From: Streptomyces sp. T12
GTDB taxonomy: Bacteria; Actinomycetota; Actinomycetes; Streptomycetales; Streptomycetaceae
Direction of reading: 5' to 3'
DNA: 64,000 nucleotides
Assembly: GCF_028736035.1 (NCBI RefSeq)
Contig: NZ_CP117866.1
Span: forward strand, 9,031,001-9,095,000
Part shown: in pieces, positions 16,583-27,571 of the stretch
How the letters are laid out: each line of letters begins with the position of its first letter
Position numbering within the stretch: the first letter of the stretch is position 1
The notes under the pieces: model-generated
What the model saw: only the letters and a program-made list of their open reading frames with translations
Databases searched by the model: none
What the model was told of the DNA's origin: nothing
Made by a program: the position numbers and the translations under genes

Positions 16583-17710
16583 TCAGGGCGCTGCAGTCGC
16601 TGCCAGCGTTATGTGGCGGGACATGGTGTCCATCGCCTTGGCCTCCGCCATCGAGAACGCCAGGCGGGCTCCACATCTGAACAGCGTGAGGACGCCCTGT
16701 ACGGCCCTGTCGGCCACGAGAGGCACGCACAGCAGTGACGTGACGTTCGCCTGTACCAGGACGGGGGCGCCTTCCCCGTCCCTGCCGAAGGCGTCCGGGT
16801 CCTCGGGGCGTATCTGGAGGGACGGGGACCCGGTGCGTGTCGTCTCTGTGGCCAGCGGGCAGGTGGCCGGGTCCTGTTCCGCGAGCGCGGCCGCCTCCTT
16901 CTCCGAGGGGGCGAGCACTGCCGTACGGGACATCCGCGCGGCGCCCGTGTCGACGATCACCCAGTCGGCGAAGCGGCCGTGCAGGACCTGGGCCGCCCGC
17001 CGGACCACCGCATCCCGGTCGCCCCGCGGTGCCGTGAGGAGGGTGGCGGTCATCTCGTCCTGGAGGTCCGTCAGGGCCACGTGCCGGGTCGTCTCGGCGA
17101 GGTCGGGGACCTGGGCCGTCGGCGTGGCGGCCGGGGTCGGCTCGCCGGGCTGCAGCACCACCAGCACGGTGGTGTGCGGCTCCCCGCTCGGGCGTACGGC
17201 GGTCAGGGTCGCGTGGACCGGTGTGGACGGGCGCTGCAGGAGGCGCACGGTGAGGCTGCGGTCGCCCTCGCCGCGGGCCACCGCCGCGGCCTGGGAACGG
17301 AATGCCGCCCGGTCGGCATGGGCGAGGAATCCGGTCAGGGGACGTCCCGTCGCATAGCCCGCCCGGACGCCGGTGAAGGATGTCGCCGCGAAGTTCAGCC
17401 TGCGCACCACCGCCTCCCGGTCCACGAGGGCCACCGGCAGCGGAAACCGCTGGAACACCGCCCGCAGCAGATGGTGCTCCTGCCGGTCGGCGGACGCCGT
17501 ACGGGGCAGTCCGCCCGAGGAGCCCGTGTAGCCCGAGGACAGCCGCTCGTACCGGGGCCACAACTGGTCGGCGACATGGTCGAGTTCGAAGATGGCCGCG
17601 TCCAGGACCGTCGGCAGGTCCCCGCCCGAGAGGGACCGCGCCGCCTTCAGTTCCGCGACGCGGCGCACGAAATCCGCGAGCTCTTCACCGAATTCGTCCG
17701 TCTGCGCCAT
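16583..17710 (-). CDS. PAS-GAF sensory protein without visible output domain
   Basis: 375 residues. A short N-terminal helical part (1-75) is followed by a PAS-like domain (about 85-190: FQRFPLPVALVDREAVVRRL, FTGVRAGY, GRPLTGFLAHAD). A GAF domain fills 215-370 (LHGRFADWVIVD, SLLCVPLVADRAVQGVLTLF). Streptomyces relatives usually continue into a SpoIIE/PP2C phosphatase; here the protein ends after GAF. It may act as a sensor working through a partner, or be a truncated phosphatase. It starts 129 nt from the divergent GAF-ANTAR gene, so the two may share a promoter region and signal. Confidence 0.75.
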   Translation of the reverse strand: MAQTDEFGEELADFVRRVAELKAARSLSGGDLPTVLDAAIFELDHVADQLWPRYERLSSGYTGSSGGLPRTASADRQEHHLLRAVFQRFPLPVALVDREAVVRRLNFAATSFTGVRAGYATGRPLTGFLAHADRAAFRSQAAAVARGEGDRSLTVRLLQRPSTPVHATLTAVRPSGEPHTTVLVVLQPGEPTPAATPTAQVPDLAETTRHVALTDLQDEMTATLLTAPRGDRDAVVRRAAQVLHGRFADWVIVDTGAARMSRTAVLAPSEKEAAALAEQDPATCPLATETTRTGSPSLQIRPEDPDAFGRDGEGAPVLVQANVTSLLCVPLVADRAVQGVLTLFRCGARLAFSMAEAKAMDTMSRHITLAATAAP

Positions 17711-17839
17711 GGGATGAACCTAGCTGGCGGTGAGGTGTTCCGGGGCGGCGGGTGCCAACTGGTTCTCCCTGTTCCTCACTGCCTTCCCTGTTTTCCCCGC
17801 GCGGGACCGGGAACGCGCACGGAAGAGGAGGAGTTGAGG

Positions 17840-18556
17840 ATGCCCGCTCACGAACAGGTGGGTCACTGGGGTGACCAGTCCGCCGAAGCCGCCCTGCCGG
17901 GGCGCAGGTTGTCCGAGTTGGCCGAACAGGCCGTGCGCTGTACCGCCGACTGCTGCGGAGCGAGCAGCATGGTGGCCGAGGCGGGAGCCGAGCGGCCCGC
18001 CGCCGTCACCCATCCCGACCTCGCCGGACTCGTCGCCGTGCAGCTGCGGTCCGGGGACGGCCCCATTCCGGCCGCGCTGGAACGCGGCAGGCCCGTCGAC
18101 TCGGCCGACCTGCTGCGCGACGAACGCTGGCCGGAGTACCGCGCCATGGCGCTCGACTCGGGCGTGCGCTCCAGCGTCACGCTCCCGTTCCGCCGCTCCG
18201 GCCTGACCGTCACGCTCAGCCTGTACAGCTTCCGGCCCGGCGCCCTCGAGGACGCCCCGCACGGGGCCGTGCACGCCCTCGGTGAACTCGCCGCGAGCTG
18301 CCTGGTCCGCGACCGCTCCTACCGCGCCGCGCTCGCCGAGCTCGACCACCTGGGCACCGCCCTGCGCTCCCGGCCCGTCGTCGACCAGGCGTGCGGCATC
18401 GTCATGCACGTCCTCGGCTGCGACGCCGACGCCGCCTTCGGCGTCCTGCGCCGTATCTCGCAGGGCACCAACCGCAAGCTGTCGGACGTCGCGGCCGGCG
18501 TCGTCAGCAGGCGGGGGCGCGGGCTGGAGCGGGACCTGGCAGCGCTGATGAACTGA
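17840..18556 (+). CDS. GAF-ANTAR regulator (RNA-binding antiterminator type)
   Basis: 238 residues from the ATG at 17840, preceded by a strong GAGGAGGAG site. A GAF-like domain covers about 15-165 (VTLPFRRSGLTVTLSLYSF). The C-terminal 60 residues are an ANTAR helical bundle: ALRSRPVVDQACGIVMHVLG and AFGVLRRISQGTNRKLSDVA. ANTAR domains bind paired RNA hairpins and prevent transcription termination. It is transcribed away from the PAS-GAF gene. No dual-hexaloop target is evident nearby. The signal read by the GAF domain is unknown. Confidence 0.88.
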   Translation: MPAHEQVGHWGDQSAEAALPGRRLSELAEQAVRCTADCCGASSMVAEAGAERPAAVTHPDLAGLVAVQLRSGDGPIPAALERGRPVDSADLLRDERWPEYRAMALDSGVRSSVTLPFRRSGLTVTLSLYSFRPGALEDAPHGAVHALGELAASCLVRDRSYRAALAELDHLGTALRSRPVVDQACGIVMHVLGCDADAAFGVLRRISQGTNRKLSDVAAGVVSRRGRGLERDLAALMN

Positions 18557-18590
18557 GGGGGTGAGTTGGCATACCGGACGCGCTGGGGCG

Positions 18591-18613
18591 GAGTGGGTTC
18601 GGAAACCCAACTC
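18591..18613 (+). terminator. possible terminator after the ANTAR gene
   Basis: GAGTGGGTT followed by a short loop and AACCCAACTC forms a stem with one bulge, 35 nt after the stop codon. No clear U-tract follows. Confidence 0.4.
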
Positions 18614-18765
18614 ACTTCGGCCGCCCCTCCTGCGTCACCCACTCGGCCGTCCCCCGTCCCGCGAATGGTGCCCGGCCGCGCGCGCCCGGGCGTGGGGCGG
18701 GCTGTCATGGCTGCGGGGGCACGAACGCCGTACCCCCGCAGCCGTCGGCCGAAGGAGTTCACCCC

Positions 18766-19677
18766 ATGCGCCGCACCGCCCGTGTCCTGTCCGTCGCCGC
18801 TCTGGCCGGTGCCGTCGTCGGCAGTGCCGCCTCGGCCGCCTCCGCGGACCCGGCCGCGGAGGTCAGCCCCGGTACCGTCTCCCCGGGCGGCAGCGTCACC
18901 GTCACGGTCTCCTGCGACCCCCTCGGCGGGTCCGCGCCGGCCACCCTCGAAGCCACCTCGCAGGCGTTCGAGGAAGGCACCGTCCAGCTGAAACAGGTCC
19001 CCGGCCAGGGCGAGAAGGAGGCCGGGGCCGCCTACAGCGGCACCGCCCGCGTCCCTGCGGCCGAGAACTTCGAGGGCGACCCGGACGCGGTCGGATCGGA
19101 CTCCGCGTCGACGGTCGACGGCACCTGCCCGGCGGCATCCGGAGCGGAGGGCAAGCCGTGGAGCGCGACGTTCACGGTGGCGCGTGACAGTGGCGGCGGC
19201 AAGGGCGGCGCCGAAGGGGGCGGGGGTGGCACCGAGGGCGGCACTGGAGACGTCGAGGCAGGCGCGGCGGACACCGAAGGAGGCAAAGACGACGCCGAGA
19301 GCGGCGGGAGCGGGGATGCGGGCGGCAGCAGTTCCTGCAGCGAGCAGCACTGGGACAAGGCCGTGCCCTATGGAGACAACGCCGAGCCCTACGCCGACGA
19401 GACCGGCCTCTACACGGACAAGGCCGACCCCAACCTCGACCCCAACCTCGACAAGTCCCAACCCGACTCGTACGAAACCGGGCGCCACTCGGGCACCAGC
19501 GGGCAGCACTCGGAAGACTGCGGCAGTGAGGCGAACCATCGTGGCGTGGAGGCCGGCGCGGGTGGTGCCTTCACCGACTCCGTCCCTGCCCTGGTCGCCG
19601 GGGGCTTCCTGATCGCGGGCGCGTTCGGCGGCGCGGTGTACCGGCTGCGCCGCAAGACGCCCACCGCGGAGGAGTGA
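18766..19677 (+). CDS. secreted, C-terminally membrane-anchored protein with acidic repeat region
   Basis: 303 residues. A Sec signal peptide (RRTARVLSVAALAGAVVGSA, cut near ASA-DPA) is followed by an Ig-like beta segment with SPGTVSPGGSVTVTVSC (about 30-140). Then come a Gly/Glu/Asp-rich low-complexity stretch (145-190) and an acidic Asp/Tyr/Pro region with a tandem DPNL. The end has one hydrophobic helix (ALVAGGFLIAGAFGGAV) and a basic tail RLRRK. There is no LPxTG, so it is held by the membrane helix rather than sortase. It is probably exposed on the cell surface; its binding partner is unknown. Confidence 0.75.
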   Translation: MRRTARVLSVAALAGAVVGSAASAASADPAAEVSPGTVSPGGSVTVTVSCDPLGGSAPATLEATSQAFEEGTVQLKQVPGQGEKEAGAAYSGTARVPAAENFEGDPDAVGSDSASTVDGTCPAASGAEGKPWSATFTVARDSGGGKGGAEGGGGGTEGGTGDVEAGAADTEGGKDDAESGGSGDAGGSSSCSEQHWDKAVPYGDNAEPYADETGLYTDKADPNLDPNLDKSQPDSYETGRHSGTSGQHSEDCGSEANHRGVEAGAGGAFTDSVPALVAGGFLIAGAFGGAVYRLRRKTPTAEE

Positions 19678-19722
19678 GCCGCACGTCACGGCCACCGCGT
19701 CCGGACGACCGACGCTGTGACG

Positions 19723-19757
19723 GGCGCAACCTCAGCGGGCGCCCATGGGGTTGCGCC
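19723..19757 (+). terminator. hairpin, possible terminator after the surface protein gene
   Basis: GGCGCAACC (19723-19731) and GGTTGCGCC (19749-19757) are perfect 9-bp inverted arms with a 17-nt loop, 46 nt after the stop. No U-tract. The rest of the gap to 19909 shows only the ribosome site of the next gene. Confidence 0.45.
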
Positions 19758-19909
19758 ACGATGGGTACGCAGAGCGGGAGGGTACCCAGCGCACCGTGCG
19801 AACCCCTCATCCGTCCGAACCTCAGAACCCGCACCATGGAACACCGACCCTCACGGAGCACCGGACCCCGACGAACCACTACGGCACCAGGCACTGCGCG
19901 GAGGCACGG

Positions 19910-21157
19910 ATGCGCCGGACGGACCCCGAAGACCACGGCCCCGTCCGTTTCGGGCCGCCGCTCCCGGACGACGGGCTGCCCGTGCTGCCCGAACTGGCCG
20001 CCGTGCTCGCCGCGGCCGCGGGGCGGGCCGAGAGCGAACCGGTCGGCGGCGGCGCCCCGCTCCTGGAGGCCGCGTGCGGTTACTGGGACCGGCGTGGCCT
20101 GCCGACCGAGCCCGACCGGGCGGTGGCCGCTCCCGGGGCGCCCGCGCTGCTGCTCGCGCTGACCGCCGCGCTCGGCGGCGACGTCCTGGTGCCGCGGCCC
20201 TGCGCCGCCTGGTGGGCGCCGTACGCACGCCTGTTGGGCAGACCCGTCTTCCACGTGGGGACACCGGCCGAGTGCGGTGGTGTCCCGGATCCGTACGCCC
20301 TTCTGGAGACCGTCCGCCGGGTCCGTGCGGAGGGCGGTGACCCGCGGCTGCTCGTACTGTCCGTCGCCGACGACCCCACCGCCACCGTGGCCCCGCCCGA
20401 AGTGCTGCACGAGACCCTGGAGGCCGCCACCGACGAGGGGCTGCACATCGTCAGCGACGAGACCTGGCGCGACACCGTGCACGCCCCGCACGACACCGTG
20501 CTGCTCAGCCCCGCGGAGATGCTGCCCGACCAGGTCACCGTCGTCACCGACCTGTCGGGCGCCCACCTCCCGCCGGGCTGGCCGGCCGCGGTCGCCCGGT
20601 TCCCCGCGGGCGAGGTCGGCGACAGCCTCCACGCGCGCGTGCTCGACGTGCTCACCGCGCTGGGCGCCCGCGTCGCCGGCCCGGTCGCCCTCGCGGCCGG
20701 GTACGCGCTGGCCGAGCCCGAGCCGGTCACCGCGCGGGTCACCGCCGCCGTACGCCTGCACGCGCGCGTGGCCGGCGCCATGCACGCGGCCGCCGTAGGG
20801 GCCGGTGCCCTCGCGCGGCCCCCGCAGGCCGGGCGGCACCTGTACCTCGACCTCGGCCCGTTGCGCGACGGGCTGTCCGCGCACGACGTGGGGGACGCGC
20901 ACGACCTGGAGGACTTCCTCGCCGGCCGGCTCGGCATGCCCGCGCCGGGCGGGCACCGCTTCGGCGACGACCTCGGCGCGCTGCGCGTACGGCTGTCCAC
21001 CGGACCGCTGCTGGCCGGCAGCGAGGCGGAACGCGCGGAATGCATCACCTCACCCTCGCCGTTGGAACTGCCGCATGTGCAACGCGCGTTGATCCACGTG
21101 AAGTCGGTCTTCGACGATCTCCGCGACGACGCTCAGCGATGGGAGCCTCCTCGATGA
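19910..21157 (+). CDS. fold type I aminotransferase-like protein lacking the PLP lysine
   Basis: 415 residues from the ATG at 19910 (GGAGG upstream). The fold follows class I/II aminotransferases: LLVLSVADDPTATV matches the usual NPHNPTG segment, IVSDETWRD matches the pyridoxal-ring Asp segment, and ALRVRLSTGPLL matches the late substrate-Arg segment. Where active enzymes read LSK...GGWR, this protein reads LSGAHLPPGW, so the Schiff-base lysine is absent. It is likely a pseudoenzyme with a binding or regulatory role. Its stop overlaps the start of the MBL gene (ATGA), so the two are made together. Substrate unknown. Confidence 0.75.
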   Translation: MRRTDPEDHGPVRFGPPLPDDGLPVLPELAAVLAAAAGRAESEPVGGGAPLLEAACGYWDRRGLPTEPDRAVAAPGAPALLLALTAALGGDVLVPRPCAAWWAPYARLLGRPVFHVGTPAECGGVPDPYALLETVRRVRAEGGDPRLLVLSVADDPTATVAPPEVLHETLEAATDEGLHIVSDETWRDTVHAPHDTVLLSPAEMLPDQVTVVTDLSGAHLPPGWPAAVARFPAGEVGDSLHARVLDVLTALGARVAGPVALAAGYALAEPEPVTARVTAAVRLHARVAGAMHAAAVGAGALARPPQAGRHLYLDLGPLRDGLSAHDVGDAHDLEDFLAGRLGMPAPGGHRFGDDLGALRVRLSTGPLLAGSEAERAECITSPSPLELPHVQRALIHVKSVFDDLRDDAQRWEPPR

Positions 21158-22221
21158 CGCAGCAGTCCGAGTCAGCCATGTCGACCACGCCGCGTACGAC
21201 GCCCCGGAACACCGGCGCTCCGGTGGCCCCGTCCCCCTTCGCGCCCACGTTCCGGCCGCTCGCCGCACCCCGCCCGCTGGGTGAACGCCGGGTGTGGCCG
21301 CGGACCTTCCACGACCGTCTCACCGCCCCGCTGCCCGGCATCAAGACCCTCGCCCGCTTCGCCCGCGAGGGCGCCGTACGCCCCGGCCGCGAGGGCCTCG
21401 CCGACATCCCGCGGCTGCCCTTCGCACCGGCCCCGCTGCCCCGCGTGGACGCGCGCACGGTCGCCGTCTCCTGGGCGGGGCACGCCAGTTGGGTCGTGCG
21501 GATCGGCGGACTGACCGTCCTCACCGACCCTGTCTGGTCGCGCCGCATCCTCGGCACCCCGACCCGCATCACGCCCGTCGGCATCGCCTGGAGCGCCCTG
21601 CCGCGCGTCGACGCGGTCGTCATCAGCCACAACCACTACGACCACCTGGACGCCCCCACGCTGCGCCGACTCCCGCGCGACACCCCCGTGTTCGTGCCGG
21701 CCGGCCTCGCGGGCTGGTTCCATCGCCGCCGGTTCACCCAGGTCACCGAGCTGGACTGGTGGGAGGCGGCCGAACTGTCCGGCGTCCGCTTCGACTTCGT
21801 GCCTGCCCACCACTGGTCCAAGCGCACCCTGACCGACACCTGCCGCAGCCTGTGGGGCGGTTGGGTGCTCACTGCCTCCGACGGACAGCGCGTGTACTTC
21901 GCGGGCGACACAGGGTACGGCCACTGGTTCGGCCGCATCGGCGAGCGCTACCCCGACATCGACGTCGCCCTGCTCCCCATCGGCGCCTACGACCCCCGCT
22001 GGTGGCTCAGCGACGTCCACTGCGACCCGGAGGAGGCGGTCCGCGCCGCCCAGGACCTCGGCGCGCGACGGATGGCGCCGATGCACTGGGCCACGTTCGT
22101 GCTGTCGGCGGAGCCGGTCCTGGAACCGCTCACGCGCGTGCGTGCGGCGTGGGAGAAGGCGGGGCTGGACCGGGAGGACCTGTGGGACCTGCCGGTGGGA
22201 GCCTCGCGCGTACTGGAGTAG
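21154..22221 (+). CDS. MBL-fold hydrolase (UlaG/NAPE-PLD-like)
   Basis: 355 residues from the ATG at 21154, which overlaps the previous stop; an in-frame ATG at 21139 is an alternative. Zinc motif SHNHYDHLD near residue 155, preceded by VSWAGHASWVVRIGGLTVLT. Later ligands: His in VPAHHWSK, Asp in FAGDTGYG and the late MHWATF. This branch includes ascorbate-6-phosphate lactonase and N-acyl phosphatidylethanolamine phospholipase D-like proteins, which cut phosphoesters or lactones. No signal peptide. Coupling to the aminotransferase-like protein suggests a joint role. Confidence 0.83.
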   Translation: MTQQSESAMSTTPRTTPRNTGAPVAPSPFAPTFRPLAAPRPLGERRVWPRTFHDRLTAPLPGIKTLARFAREGAVRPGREGLADIPRLPFAPAPLPRVDARTVAVSWAGHASWVVRIGGLTVLTDPVWSRRILGTPTRITPVGIAWSALPRVDAVVISHNHYDHLDAPTLRRLPRDTPVFVPAGLAGWFHRRRFTQVTELDWWEAAELSGVRFDFVPAHHWSKRTLTDTCRSLWGGWVLTASDGQRVYFAGDTGYGHWFGRIGERYPDIDVALLPIGAYDPRWWLSDVHCDPEEAVRAAQDLGARRMAPMHWATFVLSAEPVLEPLTRVRAAWEKAGLDREDLWDLPVGASRVLE

Positions 22222-22270
22222 GACCGCACACAGGACGTGGACGTATCCGGGGCGCGCACGGGACCAGGGC

Positions 22271-22900
22271 CTAGGCGGCCTTGGTCCCCCTCCGGACCCT
22301 CCGCCACACACTCGGCACCGTGCTGATCAGCACGGTCAGCGCGATCGCCGCCACCACGCCCTCCCACGGCTCGTCGAACAGCGCCCCCCCAAGGATCCCG
22401 ATCAGCTGATACGTCACCGCCCACGCGAGGCACGCCGGAAAGTTGCCGCGGGCAAACCGTCGCATCGGCCACTTCGCCAGCAGACAGGCCAGCATCACCG
22501 GCAGCCGCCCCGCAGGCACCAGCCGGGACAGCACCAGCACGGCCACCCCGTGCTCGGCGAGCTTCTCCTGGGCCTGCGTGAGCCGCTCCTCCGGCGCGCG
22601 CGAGCGGATCGCCTCCAGCCAGCGCGAGCCGTTCTTGGAGCGCATGCCGCGCCGCCCCAGCCAGTACAGCGTCGCATCGCCCAGGAACGCGGCCGTCGAC
22701 GCCGTCACGAACACCAGCGCCAGCGAGAACGGCGCCGTCTGGTGGAACGCCACCACCGCCGCCGAACTCACCAGCGCCCCCGTCGGCACGATCGGCACCA
22801 GCGCCCCGATCAGCACCAGCAGGAACAGTGATGGATAGCCGATCGCCTGCTGCGTCGACTCGGTCGGCGCCACCGTCGCGGCGGCCGCCAGCACCGTCAC
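22271..22900 (-). CDS. DedA/VTT-domain membrane protein
   Basis: 209 residues with several hydrophobic helices. The family signature is seen in AFLGDATLYWLGRRGM and SRLVPAGRLPVMLACLLAKW, followed by FARGNFPACLAWAV. DedA proteins are inner-membrane transporters or scramblases linked to lipid carrier recycling, pH and envelope homeostasis. The start overlaps the stop of the upstream MBL gene by 4 nt, so it is co-translated with it. The convergent gene ends 49 nt away. Confidence 0.85.
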   Translation of the reverse strand: MTVLAAAATVAPTESTQQAIGYPSLFLLVLIGALVPIVPTGALVSSAAVVAFHQTAPFSLALVFVTASTAAFLGDATLYWLGRRGMRSKNGSRWLEAIRSRAPEERLTQAQEKLAEHGVAVLVLSRLVPAGRLPVMLACLLAKWPMRRFARGNFPACLAWAVTYQLIGILGGALFDEPWEGVVAAIALTVLISTVPSVWRRVRRGTKAA

Positions 22901-23670
22901 CGGGCCACCTCCAGGCGCACGCTCTCCCCGTGCGCGAGCCGGTGCACCGACACGCCGGGCGCGCGCTCCGCGGCGAGCCGCGCGAACTCGTCGCCCGGCG
23001 CATGGAATTCATGGGGGCGCACGGCGTCCATGCCGATCGGCCAGTACGTGCCGTAGTGCACCGGCACCGCACTGCGCGGCGCGAGCCGGGACAGCGCCTC
23101 GGCGGCCCGCCCCGCGTCCAGATGGCCTTCCCCGAGATACGGTCCCCAGCCGCCCACCGGCAGCAGCGCCACGTCGACCGGGCCGACCTCCTTCGCCATC
23201 GACTCGAACAGGCCGGTGTCCCCGGCGAAGTACGTGCGCCCCTCGCCCTCGATGACATATCCGAGGGCGGGGCAGCGGTGCGGGCCGACGGGCAGCCGCC
23301 GCCCGTCGTGCCGAGCGGAGACGGCCCGTACGGCCAGCTCGCCCACCGCCGTCACGTCCCCGGGCGCCATCTCGGTCACCCGCAGATGCGCGAGTCGGCG
23401 CAGCGCCGGGACGGCACGGAACGCGCCCCGTGGCACGAGCAGACGGGTCCCCTGCGCCAGCCTCGCCAGTGACGGAACGTGCAGGTGGTCCGCGTGGAGG
23501 TGGGAGACCACGGCGATGTCCGCGCGCCAGGCACCGGGCGGCGGCAGTGCGCCCCGGCGGCGGCGCAGATGGGCCAGCCGGCGGGCGAACAGGGGGTCGG
23601 TGAGGACGCGTACGTTCGAATCGTCGACCGTGCAAGTGGCGTGACCCCACCAGGTGATCTCCACCGGCAC
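22897..23670 (-). CDS. MBL-fold hydrolase (UlaG-like), coupled to a DedA gene
   Basis: 257 residues. It opens PVEITWWGHATCTVDDSNVR, as UlaG-like enzymes do. Zinc motif SHLHADHLH near residue 57, then YFAGDTGLFESM and a late His in VPVHYGTYWP. It is shorter than the MBL protein at 21154 and lacks that protein's N-terminal 60 residues, but is of the same branch. The DedA gene starts inside its stop codon. An enzyme acting on a lipid or sugar phosphate beside a membrane transporter is plausible; the substrate is unknown. Confidence 0.85.
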   Translation of the reverse strand: MPVEITWWGHATCTVDDSNVRVLTDPLFARRLAHLRRRRGALPPPGAWRADIAVVSHLHADHLHVPSLARLAQGTRLLVPRGAFRAVPALRRLAHLRVTEMAPGDVTAVGELAVRAVSARHDGRRLPVGPHRCPALGYVIEGEGRTYFAGDTGLFESMAKEVGPVDVALLPVGGWGPYLGEGHLDAGRAAEALSRLAPRSAVPVHYGTYWPIGMDAVRPHEFHAPGDEFARLAAERAPGVSVHRLAHGESVRLEVAR

Positions 23671-23754
23671 CTTCTTTGCCTCCTTCGCGCGACTCCCCGA
23701 AGCGTACGGGCTGGAGTAGGGTCGGCGGCGAAACCCGGAGGTGAGGGGGACGCC

Positions 23755-24162
23755 ATGGGGTCATCCGTAGTGCGAGTGACGGCGATCGCCAGTCTGACGC
23801 CTCTCGAAGAGCTGGACGCCGACCCCTTCCTGGTGGACTCCCGCAGCCAGCACGCGATGTGCGCGCGCTGGGCCGCGGAGCACGGGTATGTCGTCGCCCG
23901 CGAACTCCTGGTACGCCGGTTGCGGGCGGACCACAGTGTGCTGTGGGAGGGCGTCCGGCCCGGCCTCGACCTGTTCGTGGCGCCCAGCCGGAGGGTCCTG
24001 GAGAGCGCGTTGTCGTCCGTCGAGGAGTTCACCGCGGAGTGCGCCCGGCGGGGGGCGCGGGTGGAGATCGTGGGGCGCGCGGAGCCGTTGTACGACGCGC
24101 AGATGAAGGCTCGGGTGCATCGGAGGCTGTCGATGCCGACGGCCGGGTACGACGGGCGTTGA
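23755..24162 (+). CDS. conserved hypothetical protein, 135 residues
   Basis: The ATG at 23755 follows GGAGGTGAGGGGGA, an excellent ribosome site. No signal peptide or membrane helix. The central part (ADPFLVDSRSQHAMCARWAA, ELLVRRLRADH, LWEGV) suggests a compact alpha/beta fold with many Arg. It resembles the size and style of resolvase-like small proteins but has no clear catalytic Ser motif. Transcribed divergently from the MBL/DedA pair. Function unknown. Confidence 0.6.
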   Translation: MGSSVVRVTAIASLTPLEELDADPFLVDSRSQHAMCARWAAEHGYVVARELLVRRLRADHSVLWEGVRPGLDLFVAPSRRVLESALSSVEEFTAECARRGARVEIVGRAEPLYDAQMKARVHRRLSMPTAGYDGR

Positions 24163-24287
24163 CGATCACCTTCTGACTGCGCCTCCGGTCGCCGGTCCGT
24201 GAATCTCAGGTGTCGGTGGCGTGTGCCAGGCTGGGGGCGTAAAGGCCCGTTTCGGGGTGGTGGGTCGGGACGTGAGGTGGGCTGGGC

Positions 24288-26429
<2,142 letters not shown>

Positions 26430-26509
26430 AAATCGGCTGCGTCCGAGGGACCGTAGGCACACACTGTTCGAGTCGCAAACCCCTCGAACACTCCCAAGGA
26501 GCCTCTTCC

Positions 26510-27571
26510 TTGCAGGCAGCCGTCACCGTCACGCCCGTCCGTATCCCCGAGCTCCTTCTCGGCCTCGCCACCGTGCGGCCGGTCTTCATCTGGGGCGCCC
26601 CCGGCATCGGAAAGTCCTCGCTCGTCAGGGACTTCGCCGAGTCGCTGGGGCTGGAGTGCGTGAGCCTGCTCGGCACGCAGCTCGCGCCGGAGGACCTGAT
26701 CGGCGTGCCGCAGATCCGGGAGGGGCGGTCGGTGTTCTGCCCGCCGGAGGCGATCGCCCGCGACGAGCCGTACTGCCTGTTCCTGGACGAGCTGAACGCC
26801 GCCACCCCGGATGTGCAGAAGGCGTTCTACTCGCTGATCCTGGACCGCCGTATCGGCAACTACGAGCTGCCGAAGGGCTCGATCGTCATCGGCGCCGGCA
26901 ACCGGGCGACGGACAACGCGCTCGCCCGCCCCATCGCCTCCGCGCTCGTCAACCGTCTCACCCACGTCCACCTGGAGGCGTCCGCCAAGGACTGGCTGAC
27001 CTGGGCCGCGAACAACGGCATCCACCCGTGGATCCTGGACCACCTCACCGACCGGCCCGACCACCTGTGGTCCAAGCCGCCGAAGACCGAGGAGCCGTTC
27101 TCCACGCCCCGCTCCTGGCACATGCTCTCCGACGCGCTGCACTCCTTCGGCCAGGGCCTCGACGAGGCGACGCTGAAGGTGCTCGCGCACGGCACGCTGA
27201 CGCCCGTACACGCCACCGCGTTCTGCGGCTACGTCAAGATCGTGCGCAGCCAGTTCGGCATCGAGGCGATCATCAAGGGCGACGCTCGATGGCCGCACCG
27301 CATGGAGGACCGCGACCTGCTCTACTACCTCGCCGAGTCCTTCCGCGGCCGCCTCGTCAAGGAGCTGCCCGCGAGCAAGGAGCACATGTCGGCGAGCGGC
27401 CGGCAGACCGCGTACCGCGCGAAGTCGCTGCTGGTGCAGCTCGCGGAGATCTCCGTCGAGGTCGCCCAGAGCGTCATCGCCTCCGACGCCGACGGCAACC
27501 CGGTCCTGCCCGCCTGGTTCCTGGTGGAGGCGGCGCGGGACATGCCGCGGCTGGTCGAGGCGCGGCGATGA
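26510..27571 (+). CDS. MoxR-type AAA+ ATPase
   Basis: 353 residues from a TTG start, 8 nt after AAGGAG. Walker A is WGAPGIGKSS (about residues 29-38), Walker B LFLDELNAA (about 90-98), sensor region GAGNRATDNALARPI and the arginine-finger region NRLTHVHL. MoxR ATPases remodel or insert cofactors into partner proteins, working with VWA-domain proteins. The stop overlaps the ATG of the VWA gene, so the pair is translationally coupled. The client of this pair is unknown. Confidence 0.88.
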   Translation: MQAAVTVTPVRIPELLLGLATVRPVFIWGAPGIGKSSLVRDFAESLGLECVSLLGTQLAPEDLIGVPQIREGRSVFCPPEAIARDEPYCLFLDELNAATPDVQKAFYSLILDRRIGNYELPKGSIVIGAGNRATDNALARPIASALVNRLTHVHLEASAKDWLTWAANNGIHPWILDHLTDRPDHLWSKPPKTEEPFSTPRSWHMLSDALHSFGQGLDEATLKVLAHGTLTPVHATAFCGYVKIVRSQFGIEAIIKGDARWPHRMEDRDLLYYLAESFRGRLVKELPASKEHMSASGRQTAYRAKSLLVQLAEISVEVAQSVIASDADGNPVLPAWFLVEAARDMPRLVEARR

